Shown: positions 7,373-16,121 of the stretch, one piece after another
Layout: the number at the start of each line of letters is the position of its first letter
Numbering within the stretch: position 1 is the first letter of the stretch
Assembly: GCF_037860835.1 (NCBI RefSeq)
Contig: NZ_JBBEOG010000001.1
Span: 434,001-498,000 of the forward strand
Source: Aquipuribacter nitratireducens
GTDB lineage: Bacteria > Actinomycetota > Actinomycetes > Actinomycetales > JBBAYJ01
Direction: 5' to 3'
Length of the DNA: 64,000 nt
Program-made: the position numbers and the translations under genes
Notes under the pieces: model-generated
Told to the model about the DNA's origin: nothing
Databases searched by the model: none
The model's input: the letters and a program-made list of their open reading frames with translations, nothing else

Positions 7373-8589
7373 GGCTCCGGCACCTCGACCGCGAGGCGCG
7401 TCCCGCCGCCCGGGGCGGTCGCGACGTCGACCCGACCGCCGACGTCACCGGCACGGTCGCGGAGACCCCGGAGACCGAACCCGGTGGGGCCGTCGACATC
7501 GGGGTGGAGGCCGCGGCCGTCGTCCTCCACCACGAGCCGGACGGTGCCGCCGGAGCGGTCGAGACCGAGCCGGACCGAGGTCGCGGCCGCGTGCTTCCGC
7601 ACGTTGGCGAGGCCCTCCTGCGCGGTGCGGAGCAGCACGACGGCGAGGTCCTGGTGGAGGTCGGTGTCGAGCCCGTCGAGGGCCGTCTCGTCGACGTCGA
7701 CGGCGACCCGCACACCGGTCTCCGCCGCGAAGCGGTCCCCGAGCCGCCGCAGCGCCCCCACGAGGTCGCGGCCGTGGACCTCGACGGGGGAGAAGGCCGC
7801 CACGAGCGCCCTCGCCTCCGCGAGGTTGGTGCGGGCGACGTCCTCCATCGCGGCGAGGCGCCCGCGGGCCTGGTCGGCGTCGCCGGCGTCCACGTCGCGA
7901 CGGGCGACCTGCGCGAGCATGACGATGCTCGTGAAGCCCTGCGCGAGGGTGTCGTGGATGTCGCGGGCGACCCGGGCGCGGGCCTCGGCGGCGCCGGCCG
8001 AACGCTCCGCGGCGGCGAGCTCGGCACGGGTGGCGCGCAGCTGGGCGACGAGGTCGGCCCGTTCGGCGGACTGGTCGATGATCGAGCTGATCCACAGGCC
8101 GAGGGCGAGGCTGAAGAGGAAGCTCGCGGCCACCGCCGTGCCGTAGCTGCGCAGGGCCGTCGGTCCGAAGCCGAAGGCCAGCCCGAAGCCGACGAGACCG
8201 GCGACCGACACGACGGCGGTCATGGCGACGGCGCGGGCGCGTCCCTCGACGAGAAGCCACACCTGCGGGTAGGCGAGGAACAGGAGGAACGAGGTCCCGG
8301 CGTCCAGCCACAGCAGCACGACGAGGGCCACCACGAGGACCGCGAGGTAGGCGAAGGCCCGCGGTTGCGACCGCGTCCGGGCGGCCGGGCCCCCGAGGAG
8401 CAGGTAGGCCACCGCGAGGACGCCGATCACGGAGAACGCCGTCACGAGCTGCTCGGGCGGGTTGTCGCCCTCGGCGACGAGGGAGACCGCGAGGAGGGCC
8501 AGGACCACCCAGAACGCGGCGTCCCACCCCACGACCCCCCGGTCCCACGCGTGGACCGGCCGGGTCGCGCGTCGGGTCCGCTCGCTCAC
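7369..8589 (-). CDS. Sensor histidine kinase, NarX/DesK-type (HisKA_3)
   Basis: The 406-residue membrane kinase has five or six hydrophobic segments in its first 165 residues, a HisKA_3 dimerisation/phospho-acceptor helix with H212 in ARDIHDTLAQG, and a C-terminal HATPase domain with the N-box (EGLANVRKHAAA) and G-boxes (VEDDGRGL, GFGLRGLRDRA). There is no large extracellular sensing domain, so like other intramembrane-sensing kinases it may monitor the membrane or its partner transporter. GTG 8589 overlaps the ABC permease stop as GTGA; an upstream ATG at 8688 would run into the permease. It pairs with the next gene. Confidence 0.92.
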   Translation of the reverse strand: MSERTRRATRPVHAWDRGVVGWDAAFWVVLALLAVSLVAEGDNPPEQLVTAFSVIGVLAVAYLLLGGPAARTRSQPRAFAYLAVLVVALVVLLWLDAGTSFLLFLAYPQVWLLVEGRARAVAMTAVVSVAGLVGFGLAFGFGPTALRSYGTAVAASFLFSLALGLWISSIIDQSAERADLVAQLRATRAELAAAERSAGAAEARARVARDIHDTLAQGFTSIVMLAQVARRDVDAGDADQARGRLAAMEDVARTNLAEARALVAAFSPVEVHGRDLVGALRRLGDRFAAETGVRVAVDVDETALDGLDTDLHQDLAVVLLRTAQEGLANVRKHAAATSVRLGLDRSGGTVRLVVEDDGRGLHPDVDGPTGFGLRGLRDRAGDVGGRVDVATAPGGGTRLAVEVPEP

Positions 8590-9380
8590 CCGTGGCGCCG
8601 CGGCAGCCACCGGAACGTCAGCCGGGCCAGCACGAGCCCGGCGACGAGCCACACGACGAGCACGACCGCCGTCTCGGTCGTCTGCCACGACCCCGAGGGT
8701 TCCACCTGCAGCCAGCCCGTGTCATCGAGGAACACCGAGCGCATGCCCTGCGCCATCCACTTGAGCGGGAACAGCGACGCGACGTCGAGCATCCAGTCGG
8801 GCAGGTCGCTGACGACGAAGTACACGCCGCTGATGAACTGCAGGACGATCATCGGTGGTGTGACCACCGCGCTCGCGGAGCGGGCGTTCGGCGGCACGGA
8901 GCTGAACGCGATGCCGAGGACCGTGCCCGCGGCGGTGCCGAGCACGACGATCCACGCGAAGCGCGCCCACAGGTCCGCGCCGCTCGGCAGCGTGACGTCG
9001 AAGAAGAGCACGGCGACGGTGAGCAGGAGGACCAGCTGCAGCGCGGTCGTCGCGAGGACCTGGCCGATCTTCCCGAGGAAGAAGGCGACGGGCGGCATGG
9101 GTGTGGTGCGGAGTCGCTTGAGCGTGCCGTTGTCGCGCTCGATGCACAGCTCGATCGCCATCGCCTGGAAGCTCGTGAGCAGGACCCCGGCCGCAGCGAT
9201 GCCGGCGACGAAGTACTGCGTGAAGGGCACCCCGCCCGGCAGCTCGGCGTCGAAGACGCTGCCGAAGATGACGAGGAGGATGACGGGGAACAGCAGGTTG
9301 AAGATGACGGCGTCGCGCTCGCGGAAGAACTGCAGGAGCTCCACGCGGGTGCGGGCGGCGCCGACGGCGAGCGTGCTCAT
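8586..9380 (-). CDS. ABC-2 type transporter permease
   Basis: The 264-residue protein has about six hydrophobic segments typical of ABC-2 exporters of drugs or lipids, starting with VIFNLLFPVILLVIFGSVF. The cytoplasmic IERDNGTLKRLRTTPMP motif between the second and third helices is a signature of DrrB/YvfS-like permeases. It follows the ATPase gene with a 4-bp overlap and runs into the histidine kinase with another. Transporter plus two-component system in one operon resembles self-regulated antibiotic or lipid exporters of Gram-positive bacteria. The substrate is unknown. Confidence 0.92.
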   Translation of the reverse strand: MSTLAVGAARTRVELLQFFRERDAVIFNLLFPVILLVIFGSVFDAELPGGVPFTQYFVAGIAAAGVLLTSFQAMAIELCIERDNGTLKRLRTTPMPPVAFFLGKIGQVLATTALQLVLLLTVAVLFFDVTLPSGADLWARFAWIVVLGTAAGTVLGIAFSSVPPNARSASAVVTPPMIVLQFISGVYFVVSDLPDWMLDVASLFPLKWMAQGMRSVFLDDTGWLQVEPSGSWQTTETAVVLVVWLVAGLVLARLTFRWLPRRHG

Positions 9381-10327
9381 CGCACGGCCTCCTCGAGGTC
9401 GTCGGTGGGGGTCGCGGGGTCCGCGACCCGGGCGTCGTCGGCGGCGCCGCCGATGAGGTGGAGGTAGACGTCCTCCAGGGACAGGCGGGCGACCTGCAGG
9501 TCGGTGACCTCGCCGTCGGGTCCGGTCGGCAGCGAGCGGACGAGGCGGGTGGGGGTGCGGGTGGCGTGGGCGTGCGCGAGCCCGTCCGCGTCGCGCCACG
9601 TGACGGTCGACTCCTCGCGCAGCGCGCCGCCGAGGGTCTCCGGCGGGTCGCAGGCGACGAGCCGGCCGCCGGCGATGACGGCGACCCGGTCGGCCAGCCG
9701 CGCGGCCTCGTCGAGGTAGTGCGTCGTGAGGAGGATCGTCGTGCCCTCCTCGCGCAGCCCCTCGACGAAGTCCCAGAAGGCGCGGCGGGCGGCGGGGTCG
9801 AAGCCGGTCGTCGGCTCGTCGAGGAACAGCAGCTCGGGGCGGCCGACGACGGCGAGCGCGACGTCGAGCCGGCGCCGCTGCCCGCCGGACAGCGACGGCA
9901 CCCGCGCCCGGGCCTTCTCGGTGAGCCCGACGAGGTCGATGACCTCGTCGGCGTCGCGGGGGTGGGGGGACAGGCGCGTCCAGTGGTGGACGAGCTCGGC
10001 GACGGTGAGGTCGACCGGCTCGGACGTGTCCTGGAGGACGACGCCGACCCGGGCTCGCCACGACAGCGGCGCCTGCCAGGGGTCGCGGCCGAGGACGTCG
10101 ACCTCGCCGGCGTCGCGGTGGCGGATGCCCTCGAGGACCTCCGTCGTCGTCGACTTGCCGGCGCCGTTCGGGCCGAGCAGGGCGAGGATCTCGCCGCGGG
10201 CGACGTCGAGGTCGACGCCCGCGACGGCGTCCCGCACCGTCGCGCGGCCGACGCGGTAGGACTTGCGGAGCCCGCGGACGCGGACCGCGAGGTCCGTGCC
10301 GGCGGGGAGTGTGGCGTCCGGTGTCAT
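9377..10327 (-). CDS. ABC transporter ATP-binding protein (DrrA-like)
   Basis: The 316-residue nucleotide-binding subunit has Walker A GPNGAGKST (52-60), a Q-loop in VVLQDTSEP, the signature LSGGQRRRLDVALA, Walker B LLFLDEPTTGFD and an H-loop in LLTTHYLDEA. The C-terminal 80 residues form the extra regulatory region seen in DrrA-type exporters. It is the first gene of a five-gene minus-strand operon (ATPase, permease, kinase, regulator, add). Its start is 53 bp beyond a strong hairpin that ends the upstream aminotransferase transcript. Confidence 0.94.
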   Translation of the reverse strand: MTPDATLPAGTDLAVRVRGLRKSYRVGRATVRDAVAGVDLDVARGEILALLGPNGAGKSTTTEVLEGIRHRDAGEVDVLGRDPWQAPLSWRARVGVVLQDTSEPVDLTVAELVHHWTRLSPHPRDADEVIDLVGLTEKARARVPSLSGGQRRRLDVALAVVGRPELLFLDEPTTGFDPAARRAFWDFVEGLREEGTTILLTTHYLDEAARLADRVAVIAGGRLVACDPPETLGGALREESTVTWRDADGLAHAHATRTPTRLVRSLPTGPDGEVTDLQVARLSLEDVYLHLIGGAADDARVADPATPTDDLEEAVR

Positions 10328-10380
10328 GCCCCCAGGCTGGTCGCACGCGCCCTGGCGCCGCGAGAACCGCCCGGCTGGAC

Positions 10381-10408
10381 TCCGGGTCCACCGGTCGGTG
10401 GACCCGGA
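10381..10408 (-). terminator. Terminator hairpin after the aminotransferase
   Basis: A perfect 12-bp stem (TCCGGGTCCACC / GGTGGACCCGGA) has a 4-nt loop. It lies 15 bp beyond the aminotransferase stop on the minus strand and before the ABC operon. There is no U-tract, as usual for actinobacterial terminators. Confidence 0.75.
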
Positions 10409-10423
10409 CCTCCTCCCGAGCGC

Positions 10424-11647
10424 TCAGACCGTGCCGAGCAGGCGCTGGAGGCGTCCCACGCCCTCCACGAGGTCGTCGTCGCCGAGGGCGTAGCTGAGTC
10501 GCAGGTAGCCGCTCGGCCCGAACGCCTCGCCCGGCACCACCGCCACCTCCGCCTCCTCGAGGACGATCTCGGCGAGCTCCGCCGACGTCGTCGGCGTGCG
10601 GCCGGCGACCTCGCGGCCGAGGACGCCCCGCACGTCCGGGTAGGCGTAGAACGCACCCTGCGGGACCGGGCAGCTGACGCCGTCGATCTCCTCGAGCATC
10701 CGGACCATCGTCCGGCGGCGCCGGTCGAACGCCTCGCGCATGGCGTGGGCGGCGTCGAGCGGTCCGCTGACCGCGGCGAGCGCCGCGCGCTGGGAGACGT
10801 TGGCGACGTTGCTCGACAGGTGCGACTGGAGGTTCGTCGCGGCCTTCACGACGTCGGCCGGACCGAGGAGCCAGCCGACGCGCCAGCCCGTCATCGCGTA
10901 CGTCTTGGCAACGCCGTTGAGGACGACGCACGTGTCGGCGAGCTCGGGGACGACGACCGGCATCGAGGCCGCCTCGACGCCGTCGTACGTCAGGTGCTCG
11001 TAGATCTCGTCCGTCACGACCCACACGCCGTGCTCGAGCGCCCAGCGGCCGATCGCCTCGACGTGCTCGCGCGGGTACACCGCGCCGGTGGGGTTCGACG
11101 GCGAGCAGAACAGGAGGATCTTGGTCCGGGCGGTGCGGGCGCGCTCGAGCTGGTCGACGTTCACGAGGTAGCCCTGCTCCGGCCCGGCGAAGACCTCGAC
11201 GGGCACCCCGCCCGCGAGCCGGACCGCCTCGGGGTACGTCGTCCAGTACGGCGCCGGCAGCAGCACCTCGTCGCCGGGGTCGAGGAGGGTCGCGAAGGCC
11301 TCGTACACGGCCTGCTTGCCGCCGTTGGTGACGAGCACCTGCGAGGCCTTCACCTCGTAGCCGGAGTCGCGGGCGGTCTTCGCCGCGATCGCCTCCTTGA
11401 GCGCGGGCAGCCCCCCGGCGGGCGTGTAGCGGTGCATGGCGGGCTCGTGCGCGGCGGCGACCGCGGCCTCGACGACCTCGGGCGGGGTGGGGAAGTCCGG
11501 CTCGCCGGCGCCGAAGCCGATGACCGGGCGGCCCTGCGCCTTCAGCGCCTTCGCCTTGGCGTCGACCGCGAGTGTCGCGGACTCGCTGATGCCCCCGACG
11601 CGGGCGGAGACGCGGGCGGGGGCGGCGGTCGTGTCGGTCGCGCTCAT
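10424..11647 (-). CDS. aspC: Aspartate aminotransferase, class I PLP enzyme
   Basis: The 407-residue protein is a fold-type I aminotransferase of the Igamma/AAT_like branch, transferring the amino group of aspartate (or a related amino acid) to 2-oxoglutarate. Visible features are [11 protein letters not shown] at the N-terminus, the substrate-clamping SNPTGAVY, the [11 protein letters not shown] loop, the PLP lysine K248 in [16 protein letters not shown], and LRLSYA with the carboxylate-binding arginine. ATG 11647 is preferred over ATG 11656 because AGGATG gives it a ribosome site. It is a single gene transcribed away from tRNA-Trp. Its exact substrate range is inferred. Confidence 0.9.
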   Translation of the reverse strand: MSATDTTAAPARVSARVGGISESATLAVDAKAKALKAQGRPVIGFGAGEPDFPTPPEVVEAAVAAAHEPAMHRYTPAGGLPALKEAIAAKTARDSGYEVKASQVLVTNGGKQAVYEAFATLLDPGDEVLLPAPYWTTYPEAVRLAGGVPVEVFAGPEQGYLVNVDQLERARTARTKILLFCSPSNPTGAVYPREHVEAIGRWALEHGVWVVTDEIYEHLTYDGVEAASMPVVVPELADTCVVLNGVAKTYAMTGWRVGWLLGPADVVKAATNLQSHLSSNVANVSQRAALAAVSGPLDAAHAMREAFDRRRRTMVRMLEEIDGVSCPVPQGAFYAYPDVRGVLGREVAGRTPTTSAELAEIVLEEAEVAVVPGEAFGPSGYLRLSYALGDDDLVEGVGRLQRLLGTV

Positions 11648-11727
11648 GCGGCCCATCCTGCCGCGCCCGCCGGGGGCCGCACGGCGTCGTCCGCCCAGCG
11701 GGTTCGACCCACGGGCCCCGGGACCCG

Positions 11728-11733
11728 TATGCT
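11728..11733 (+). promoter_or_regulatory. Putative -10 box for tRNA-Trp
   Basis: TATGCT lies 76 bases before the tRNA. TTCGAC at 11703-11708 could be its -35 at 19 bp spacing. It may also drive secE-nusG downstream. Support is by motif only. Confidence 0.35.
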
Positions 11734-11809
11734 CGAGCGACGGCGTGCACCGGTGCGTCCGCGCGCGCCCCTGGGGACAGGGGAGCGGGGGCTGCCGGGG
11801 GAGCGTCGA

Positions 11810-11882
11810 AGGGCAGTGGCGCAATTGGTAGCGCACCGGTCTCCAAAACCGGCGGTTGTGGGTTCGAGTCCCTCCTGCCCTG
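11810..11882 (+). tRNA. tRNA-Trp (anticodon CCA)
   Basis: The acceptor stem 11810-11816 (AGGGCAG) pairs with 11875-11881 and the discriminator is G. The anticodon stem CCGGT/ACCGG encloses loop CTCCAAA with anticodon CCA. The T-loop is TTCGAGT. CCA is not encoded. tRNA-Trp directly before secE-nusG is a conserved actinobacterial arrangement. Confidence 0.97.
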
Positions 11883-11976
11883 CGCGACAGGCACCGGCGC
11901 GACGCCGGCCCGGCCGGGTCCGCCCGCCGGGGGCGAGAGGCGTCACCACGGACGCACGAGGGAAGAAGGCAGCACG

Positions 11977-12210
11977 GTGACGGACACCCGCGAGGGGAAG
12001 ACGAGCCCGACGGACGAGCGTCCCCGCGGGGGCTTCGTGCTCTTCCTGCGTCAGGTCGTCGCCGAGCTGCGCAAGGTCGTCCGGCCCACGCGCGACGAGC
12101 TCATCGCCTACACCAGCGTCGTCCTCGTCTTCGTCATCGCCGTCATGATCTACGTCGGGCTGCTCGACTTCGGGTTCGGGCGGCTCGTGCTGTGGGCCTT
12201 CGGCGGCTGA
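11977..12210 (+). CDS. secE: Preprotein translocase subunit SecE
   Basis: The 77-residue protein is the small essential subunit of the SecYEG channel. A hydrophilic N-terminus leads into the amphipathic helix [20 protein letters not shown], which carries the conserved WP-like VVRPT hinge, followed by a single membrane helix (about 45-66). GTG 11977 is the only reasonable start; the surrounding GGAAGAAGGCAGCACG gives ribosome-site purines. It is followed by nusG after 58 bp, the standard pair. Confidence 0.96.
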   Translation: MTDTREGKTSPTDERPRGGFVLFLRQVVAELRKVVRPTRDELIAYTSVVLVFVIAVMIYVGLLDFGFGRLVLWAFGG

Positions 12211-12268
12211 GCGCCGCCGCGGGCCCCGCGCCCGTCCGCCCACCCCTCTGAGGAAGCAGGTTCACCGC

Positions 12269-13114
12269 ATGTCCGACCAGCCCGACGTCGAGCGCGACGC
12301 CCCGGGTCCCGTCGACCCCTTCGCCGCCCCCGCGGCCGAGACCACCGACGCGGACGGCACGGCCGACGTGGACCTGGCCGACGACACCGCCGAGCAGGAC
12401 GTGCTCGGGGACGAGCTCGTCGACGCCTCGGACGACGCCTCGGACGACGCCTCGGACGAGGAGACCGTCGAGGAGCCCGTCGCCGCCGACGACGACGACG
12501 TCGCCGACCCGGTCGAGGAGCTGCGCTCCGAGCTCCGCCGCGTGCCCGGTGACTGGTACGTCGTCCACAGCTACGCGGGCTACGAGAACCGCGTGAAGAG
12601 CAACCTCGAGGCGCGGATCACCTCGCTCAACATGGAGGACTACATCCACCAGGTGGAGGTCCCCATGGAGGAGGTGACCGAGATCAAGAACGGGCAGAAG
12701 AAGCAGGTCCGCCGCGTGCGGATCCCGTCCTACGTCCTCGTGCGGATGGACCTCACCGACGAGTCGTGGGGCGCCGTCCGGCACACGCCGGGCGTCACCG
12801 GCTTCCTCGGCTCGGCGCACCACCCGGTCCCGCTCACCATCGACGAGGTCGTCGGCATGCTCGCCCCGACGGTCGCCCAGCCCGCCGCGGCCGGTGCCGG
12901 CGCGGGCGGCGGCAAGGCCGCCGGCCAGGCGGCGACCGCAACGGTCGACTACGAGGTCGGCGAGTCCGTCACGGTCATGGACGGCCCGTTCCAGACCCTC
13001 CCGGCGACGATCTCCGAGATCAACGTCGACTCCCAGAAGCTCAAGGTGCTCGTGTCGATCTTCGGTCGCGAGACCCCCGTCGAGCTGTCGTTCAACCAGG
13101 TCGCCAAGCTCTGA
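12269..13114 (+). CDS. nusG: Transcription termination/antitermination factor NusG
   Basis: NusG binds RNA polymerase and links it to Rho and to ribosomal S10. The 281-residue protein has an acidic, poorly conserved extension of about 85 residues, an NGN domain beginning near [17 protein letters not shown], a glycine/alanine linker and a KOW domain ([16 protein letters not shown] to the C-terminus). The long acidic N-terminus is typical of actinobacteria. It contains a DNA-level tandem repeat (12-bp unit GACGACGCCTCG, 12422-12454) encoding DDAS copies. ATG 12269 lies behind GAGGAAGCAGG. Confidence 0.97.
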   Translation: MSDQPDVERDAPGPVDPFAAPAAETTDADGTADVDLADDTAEQDVLGDELVDASDDASDDASDEETVEEPVAADDDDVADPVEELRSELRRVPGDWYVVHSYAGYENRVKSNLEARITSLNMEDYIHQVEVPMEEVTEIKNGQKKQVRRVRIPSYVLVRMDLTDESWGAVRHTPGVTGFLGSAHHPVPLTIDEVVGMLAPTVAQPAAAGAGAGGGKAAGQAATATVDYEVGESVTVMDGPFQTLPATISEINVDSQKLKVLVSIFGRETPVELSFNQVAKL

Positions 13115-13140
13115 GACAATCCGTCGGTCGACCTGGCGGT

Positions 13141-13164
13141 CGGCGGGCACGCCCATGCCCGCCG
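13141..13164 (+). other. Hairpin between nusG and rplK
   Basis: CGGCGGGCA and TGCCCGCCG form a perfect 9-bp stem with a 6-nt loop, 34 bp before rplK. It is in the untranslated leader of rplK, where the L11 operon of bacteria is commonly autoregulated by L1. Whether this hairpin takes part is not shown. GACAAT at 13115 with TTCAAC 18 bp before it could be a weak promoter. Confidence 0.45.
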
Positions 13165-13197
13165 CCACCACCCCTCTGAACCAGAAGGACCCGAGAC

Positions 13198-13632
13198 GTG
13201 CCCCCCAAGAAGAAGAAGGTCACCGGAGTCATCAAGCTCCAGATCAAGGCCGGTGCCGCGAACCCCGCGCCGCCGATCGGCCCCGCCCTCGGTGCCGCCG
13301 GCGTCAACATCATGGAGTTCTGCAAGGCCTACAACGCGGCGACCGAGTCGCAGCGCGGCAACATCGTGCCGGTCGAGATCACCGTGTTCGAGGACCGCTC
13401 GTTCACGTTCATCACGAAGACCCCGCCCGCCGCCGAGCTCATCAAGAAGGCCGCCGGCATCGACAAGGGCTCCGGCACCCCGCACACCGTCAAGGTCGCC
13501 ACCATCAGCCGAGACCAGGTGCGCTCCATCGCCGAGACGAAGATGGCCGACCTCAACGCCACCGACGTCGACCAGGCCGCCAAGATCATCGCCGGCACCG
13601 CCCGGAGCATGGGCGTCACCGTCTCCGACTGA
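13198..13632 (+). CDS. rplK: 50S ribosomal protein L11
   Basis: The 144-residue protein binds 23S rRNA at the GTPase-associated centre and the target region of thiostrepton. The N-terminal domain contains the proline-rich [11 protein letters not shown] motif and the C-terminal domain the rRNA-binding [12 protein letters not shown] and [17 protein letters not shown] helices. The GTG start at 13198 gives the normal length; the N-terminal KKKKV is typical of actinobacterial L11. It is followed by rplA. Confidence 0.98.
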   Translation: MPPKKKKVTGVIKLQIKAGAANPAPPIGPALGAAGVNIMEFCKAYNAATESQRGNIVPVEITVFEDRSFTFITKTPPAAELIKKAAGIDKGSGTPHTVKVATISRDQVRSIAETKMADLNATDVDQAAKIIAGTARSMGVTVSD

Positions 13633-13727
13633 GACGCCGGGGCGACCAGCACCCCGAGCACGACGTGGGAGGGCCGAGCGCGGCCCGCCGACCACGACTC
13701 CGCACCACCGAACCCGCAGGAGCAGAC

Positions 13728-14438
13728 ATGAAGCGCAGCAAGGCCTACCGCGCCGCCGCCGAGAAGATCGACGCCGAGCGCCTCTACACCCCCGGCGAGG
13801 CGGTCCGCCTCGTCCAGCAGACCGCCACGACGACGTACGACGCGACCGTCGAGGTCGCCCTGCGGCTGGGCGTCGACCCCCGCAAGGCCGACCAGATGGT
13901 CCGCGGCACCGTCAACCTGCCGCACGGCACGGGCAAGACCGCCCGGGTCCTGGTCTTCGCCACCGGTGACCGTGCGCAGCAGGCCCTCGACGCCGGCGCC
14001 GACCACGTCGGCTCGGACGACATGATCGAGAAGGTGCAGGGCGGCTGGCTCGACTTCGACGCCGTCGTCGCCACCCCCGACCTCATGGGCAAGGTCGGCC
14101 GTCTCGGCAAGGTGCTGGGCCCCCGCGGTCTCATGCCGAACCCGAAGACCGGCACGGTGACGATGGACGTCGCGAAGGCCGTCTCCGACATCAAGGGCGG
14201 CAAGATCGAGTTCCGCGTCGACAAGCACGCGAACCTCCACTTCATCATCGGCAAGGCGTCCTTCGACGCCGAGAAGCTGGCGGAGAACTACGCCGCGGCC
14301 ATGGACGAGGTCATGCGCCTCAAGCCGAGTGCGGCCAAGGGCCGCTACGTGAAGAAGGCGACCATGGCCTCCTCCATGGGGCCGGGCGTCCCGCTCGACC
14401 CCAGCGCGACGAGCGCCACCGAGGCCGCGACCGCCTGA
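13728..14438 (+). CDS. rplA: 50S ribosomal protein L1
   Basis: The 236-residue L1 forms the mobile stalk at the E site and in many bacteria represses the rplKA operon. It shows the two-domain L1 fold with the [19 protein letters not shown] signature and [18 protein letters not shown] 13728 is preceded by CAGGAG. A GC-rich hairpin 22 bp after the stop ends the operon before the rplJL unit. Confidence 0.98.
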   Translation: MKRSKAYRAAAEKIDAERLYTPGEAVRLVQQTATTTYDATVEVALRLGVDPRKADQMVRGTVNLPHGTGKTARVLVFATGDRAQQALDAGADHVGSDDMIEKVQGGWLDFDAVVATPDLMGKVGRLGKVLGPRGLMPNPKTGTVTMDVAKAVSDIKGGKIEFRVDKHANLHFIIGKASFDAEKLAENYAAAMDEVMRLKPSAAKGRYVKKATMASSMGPGVPLDPSATSATEAATA

Positions 14439-14460
14439 GTCGCCGCAGCACGACGTCCGG

Positions 14461-14489
14461 AGCCCGGGCCGCCACGCGCGGCCCGGGCT
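14461..14489 (+). terminator. Terminator after rplA
   Basis: AGCCCGGGCC and GGCCCGGGCT form a perfect 10-bp stem with a 9-nt loop, 22 bp after the rplA stop. No U-tract follows. Confidence 0.75.
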
Positions 14490-14537
14490 CCGTCGCGTCC
14501 GTGCCCTGCGCCGCCCCCGCCCCGCCCGCCCGCCCGG

Positions 14538-14630
14538 ACTGGGACGTTCGCGCCGCGACTGGGACGTTCTCGGGCTCTGCGGGCGTGCCGGAGCCCGATG
14601 ACGTCCCACTCGTGCGCGCAACGTCCCACT
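14538..14630. repeat. 93-bp imperfect palindrome with four GGGACGT motifs (REP-like)
   Basis: Two direct copies of ACTGGGACGTT (14538-14548, 14558-14568) are mirrored by inverted copies (GACGTCCCACT 14600-14610, AACGTCCCACT 14620-14630). A perfect inner 8-bp stem TCGGGCTC/GAGCCCGA (14570-14577, 14591-14598) lies between them. All three pairs share one axis at position 14584, and motif spacing is exactly 20 bp on each arm. The element lies between the rplA terminator and the rplJ promoter and encodes nothing. It resembles an extragenic palindromic element or a two-armed protein-binding site. Confidence 0.7.
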
Positions 14631-14661
14631 CGCGGGGTCGACGGGCCCGCGCACAGGCGAT

Positions 14662-14691
14662 TTGGTCGGGGGAGCGGGGGACCCGTACCCT
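14662..14691 (+). promoter_or_regulatory. Promoter of rplJ-rplL
   Basis: TTGGTC (14662-14667) and TACCCT (14686-14691) are separated by 18 bp, fitting a housekeeping-sigma promoter of actinobacteria. The same -10 hexamer is used before rpsL. It precedes a leader of about 200 nt. Confidence 0.65.
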
Positions 14692-14699
14692 GAGCGAGC

Positions 14700-14890
14700 C
14701 GAAGACCGCTGGTCGCCGCCCTCCGGGGTGGTCGAAGGCCCCGGGACACCCCGGACGGCCCGCGCAGGTGATACGGAGCACGACCCCCGAGGTCCCACGC
14801 CCCGTGCGCCTGCGCACGGGGCGTCCGTCGTCTCCGGGCCCGGTTCGGCCGGCGCCGCGCCAGCGGTGCCGTGGACCCACGGGCCGGACG
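14700..14890 (+). promoter_or_regulatory. L10 leader (rplJ autoregulatory RNA)
   Basis: The roughly 200-nt untranslated leader between the promoter and rplJ holds GAAGACCGCTGGTCG near its start and CGCGCAGGTGATACGGAG near its middle. Both resemble the conserved L10-binding leader of actinobacterial rplJL operons, in which the L10-L7/L12 complex binds the leader and lowers its own synthesis. Family membership is judged from recalled features, not from a covariance search. Confidence 0.55.
14798..14823 (+). terminator. Attenuator-like hairpin inside the rplJ leader
   Basis: CGCCCCGTGCGC and GCGCACGGGGCG are perfectly complementary over 12 bp, with a minimal loop. It lies about 80 nt before rplJ and is followed by TCCGTCGTCTCC. 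Its place in the leader suggests transcription attenuation or the alternative structure of the L10 leader. Confidence 0.55.
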
Positions 14891-14901
14891 GAAGGACCCA
14901 C

Positions 14902-15438
14902 ATGCCCACCCAGGAGAAGGCCGACGCGGTCGCCGAGCTCGCGGACCTGTTCCGTGCCTCGAACGCCGCCGTCCTCACCGAGTACCGCGGGCTCACCGTC
15001 TCCCAGCTGACCGCCCTGCGTCGCGCCCTCGGCGCGAACGCGACCTACGCCGTCGTGAAGAACACCCTCACGAAGATCGCCGCCGAGAAGGCGGGCTTCG
15101 AGGGCCTCGACGCCGACGCGCTCAAGGGCCCCACGGCCATCGCCTTCGTCACCGGTGACCCGGTCGAGGCGGCCAAGGGCCTGCGCGACTTCGGCAAGGA
15201 CGCTCCCGCCCTCGTCATCAAGGGCGGCGTCCTCGAGGGCCGTGCGATCGACGCCGACGGGCTCCGGAAGCTGGCCGACCTCGAGCCGCGCGAGGTGCTC
15301 CTCGCCAAGCTCGCCGGCGCCATGAAGGCCCCGCTCTCCAAGGCGGTCTACATGGCCAACGCCCCGCTCGCCCAGGCCGCCCGTGCGGTCGACGCGCTGC
15401 GGGCCAAGCGCGAGCAGGAGGGCGACGCGGCCGCCTGA
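14902..15438 (+). CDS. rplJ: 50S ribosomal protein L10
   Basis: The 178-residue L10 forms the base of the L7/L12 stalk. The N-terminal domain binds 23S rRNA ([25 protein letters not shown]) and the C-terminal helix holds L7/L12 dimers. ATG 14902 follows GGAAGGACCCAC. The gene has its own promoter and a long leader, and rplL follows after 90 bp. Confidence 0.98.
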   Translation: MPTQEKADAVAELADLFRASNAAVLTEYRGLTVSQLTALRRALGANATYAVVKNTLTKIAAEKAGFEGLDADALKGPTAIAFVTGDPVEAAKGLRDFGKDAPALVIKGGVLEGRAIDADGLRKLADLEPREVLLAKLAGAMKAPLSKAVYMANAPLAQAARAVDALRAKREQEGDAAA

Positions 15439-15528
15439 GCCCAGGCACCGCGCCGCGCCGCTGCCGCGCCGGCACGACCCACCCGCAGCACCACCCCGCA
15501 CGAGAACACCCGAGATCAGGAGACAACC

Positions 15529-15921
15529 ATGGCGAAGCTCAGCGCCGACGAGCTGCTCGAGCAGTTCAAGGACATGACCCTCATCGAGCTCAGCGAGTTC
15601 GTGAAGAAGTTCGAGGAGACCTTCGAGGTCACCGCCGCCGCCCCGGTCGCCGTCGCGGCCGCCGGTGGTGCCGCCGCCGGTGGCGGCGAGGCCGCCGCCG
15701 CGGAGGAGCAGGACGAGTTCGACGTCGTCCTCGAGGCCGCCGGCGACAAGAAGATCCAGGTCATCAAGGAGGTGCGCGCGCTCACGAGCCTCGGCCTCAA
15801 GGAGGCCAAGGACCTCGTCGACGGCGCCCCCAAGGCCGTCCTGGAGAAGGTCGACAAGGACGCCGCCAACGCGGCCAAGGAGAAGCTCGAGGCGGCCGGC
15901 GCCACCGTCACCGTCAAGTGA
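15529..15921 (+). CDS. rplL: 50S ribosomal protein L7/L12
   Basis: The 130-residue stalk protein recruits translational GTPases. It has an N-terminal dimerisation helix ([17 protein letters not shown]), an alanine/glycine-rich hinge (about 40-62) and the C-terminal factor-binding domain ([35 protein letters not shown]). The ribosome site AGGAGA precedes ATG 15529. A very stable terminator follows. Confidence 0.98.
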   Translation: MAKLSADELLEQFKDMTLIELSEFVKKFEETFEVTAAAPVAVAAAGGAAAGGGEAAAAEEQDEFDVVLEAAGDKKIQVIKEVRALTSLGLKEAKDLVDGAPKAVLEKVDKDAANAAKEKLEAAGATVTVK

Positions 15922-15943
15922 CGAGCTGATCCCCAGCACCACC

Positions 15944-15985
15944 CGCACCGGCCCCCGCGCGGCACCTCGCGCGGGGGCCGGTGCG
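15944..15985 (+). terminator. Terminator after rplL
   Basis: A perfect 18-bp stem runs from CGCACCGGCCCCCGCGCG (15944-15961) to its complement (15968-15985), with a 6-nt loop GCACCT. It lies 22 bp after rplL and is the most stable hairpin noted in the window. It separates rplJL from rpoBC, which has its own promoter just downstream. Confidence 0.85.
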
Positions 15986-15998
15986 CGTGCCGGCGGAT

Positions 15999-16027
15999 TT
16001 GCCCTGCCGGCGTATAGCACGTATCGT
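15999..16027 (+). promoter_or_regulatory. Promoter of rpoB-rpoC
   Basis: TTGCCC (15999-16004) and TATCGT (16022-16027) are 17 bp apart. They lie just after the rplL terminator and about 95 bp before the rpoB start. Confidence 0.55.
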
Positions 16028-16121
16028 CGTCCTTTGCTGCCCATCCTCTGACCCCGTGGGATTTGACCACGGGTGTCAGGCGTGCAAAAAAACCATCAGC
16101 AGGCCCGTGGAAGGACCCGTC

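Noticed and set aside
8586-8688. Histidine kinase starting at ATG 8688
   Set aside because: This would overlap the permease by about 100 bp; GTG 8589 gives the 4-bp overlap used throughout the operon.
12894-13727. N-terminally extended rplA frame reaching into nusG and rplK
   Set aside because: The upstream part is antiphase to certain genes; ATG 13728 with CAGGAG gives the family length.
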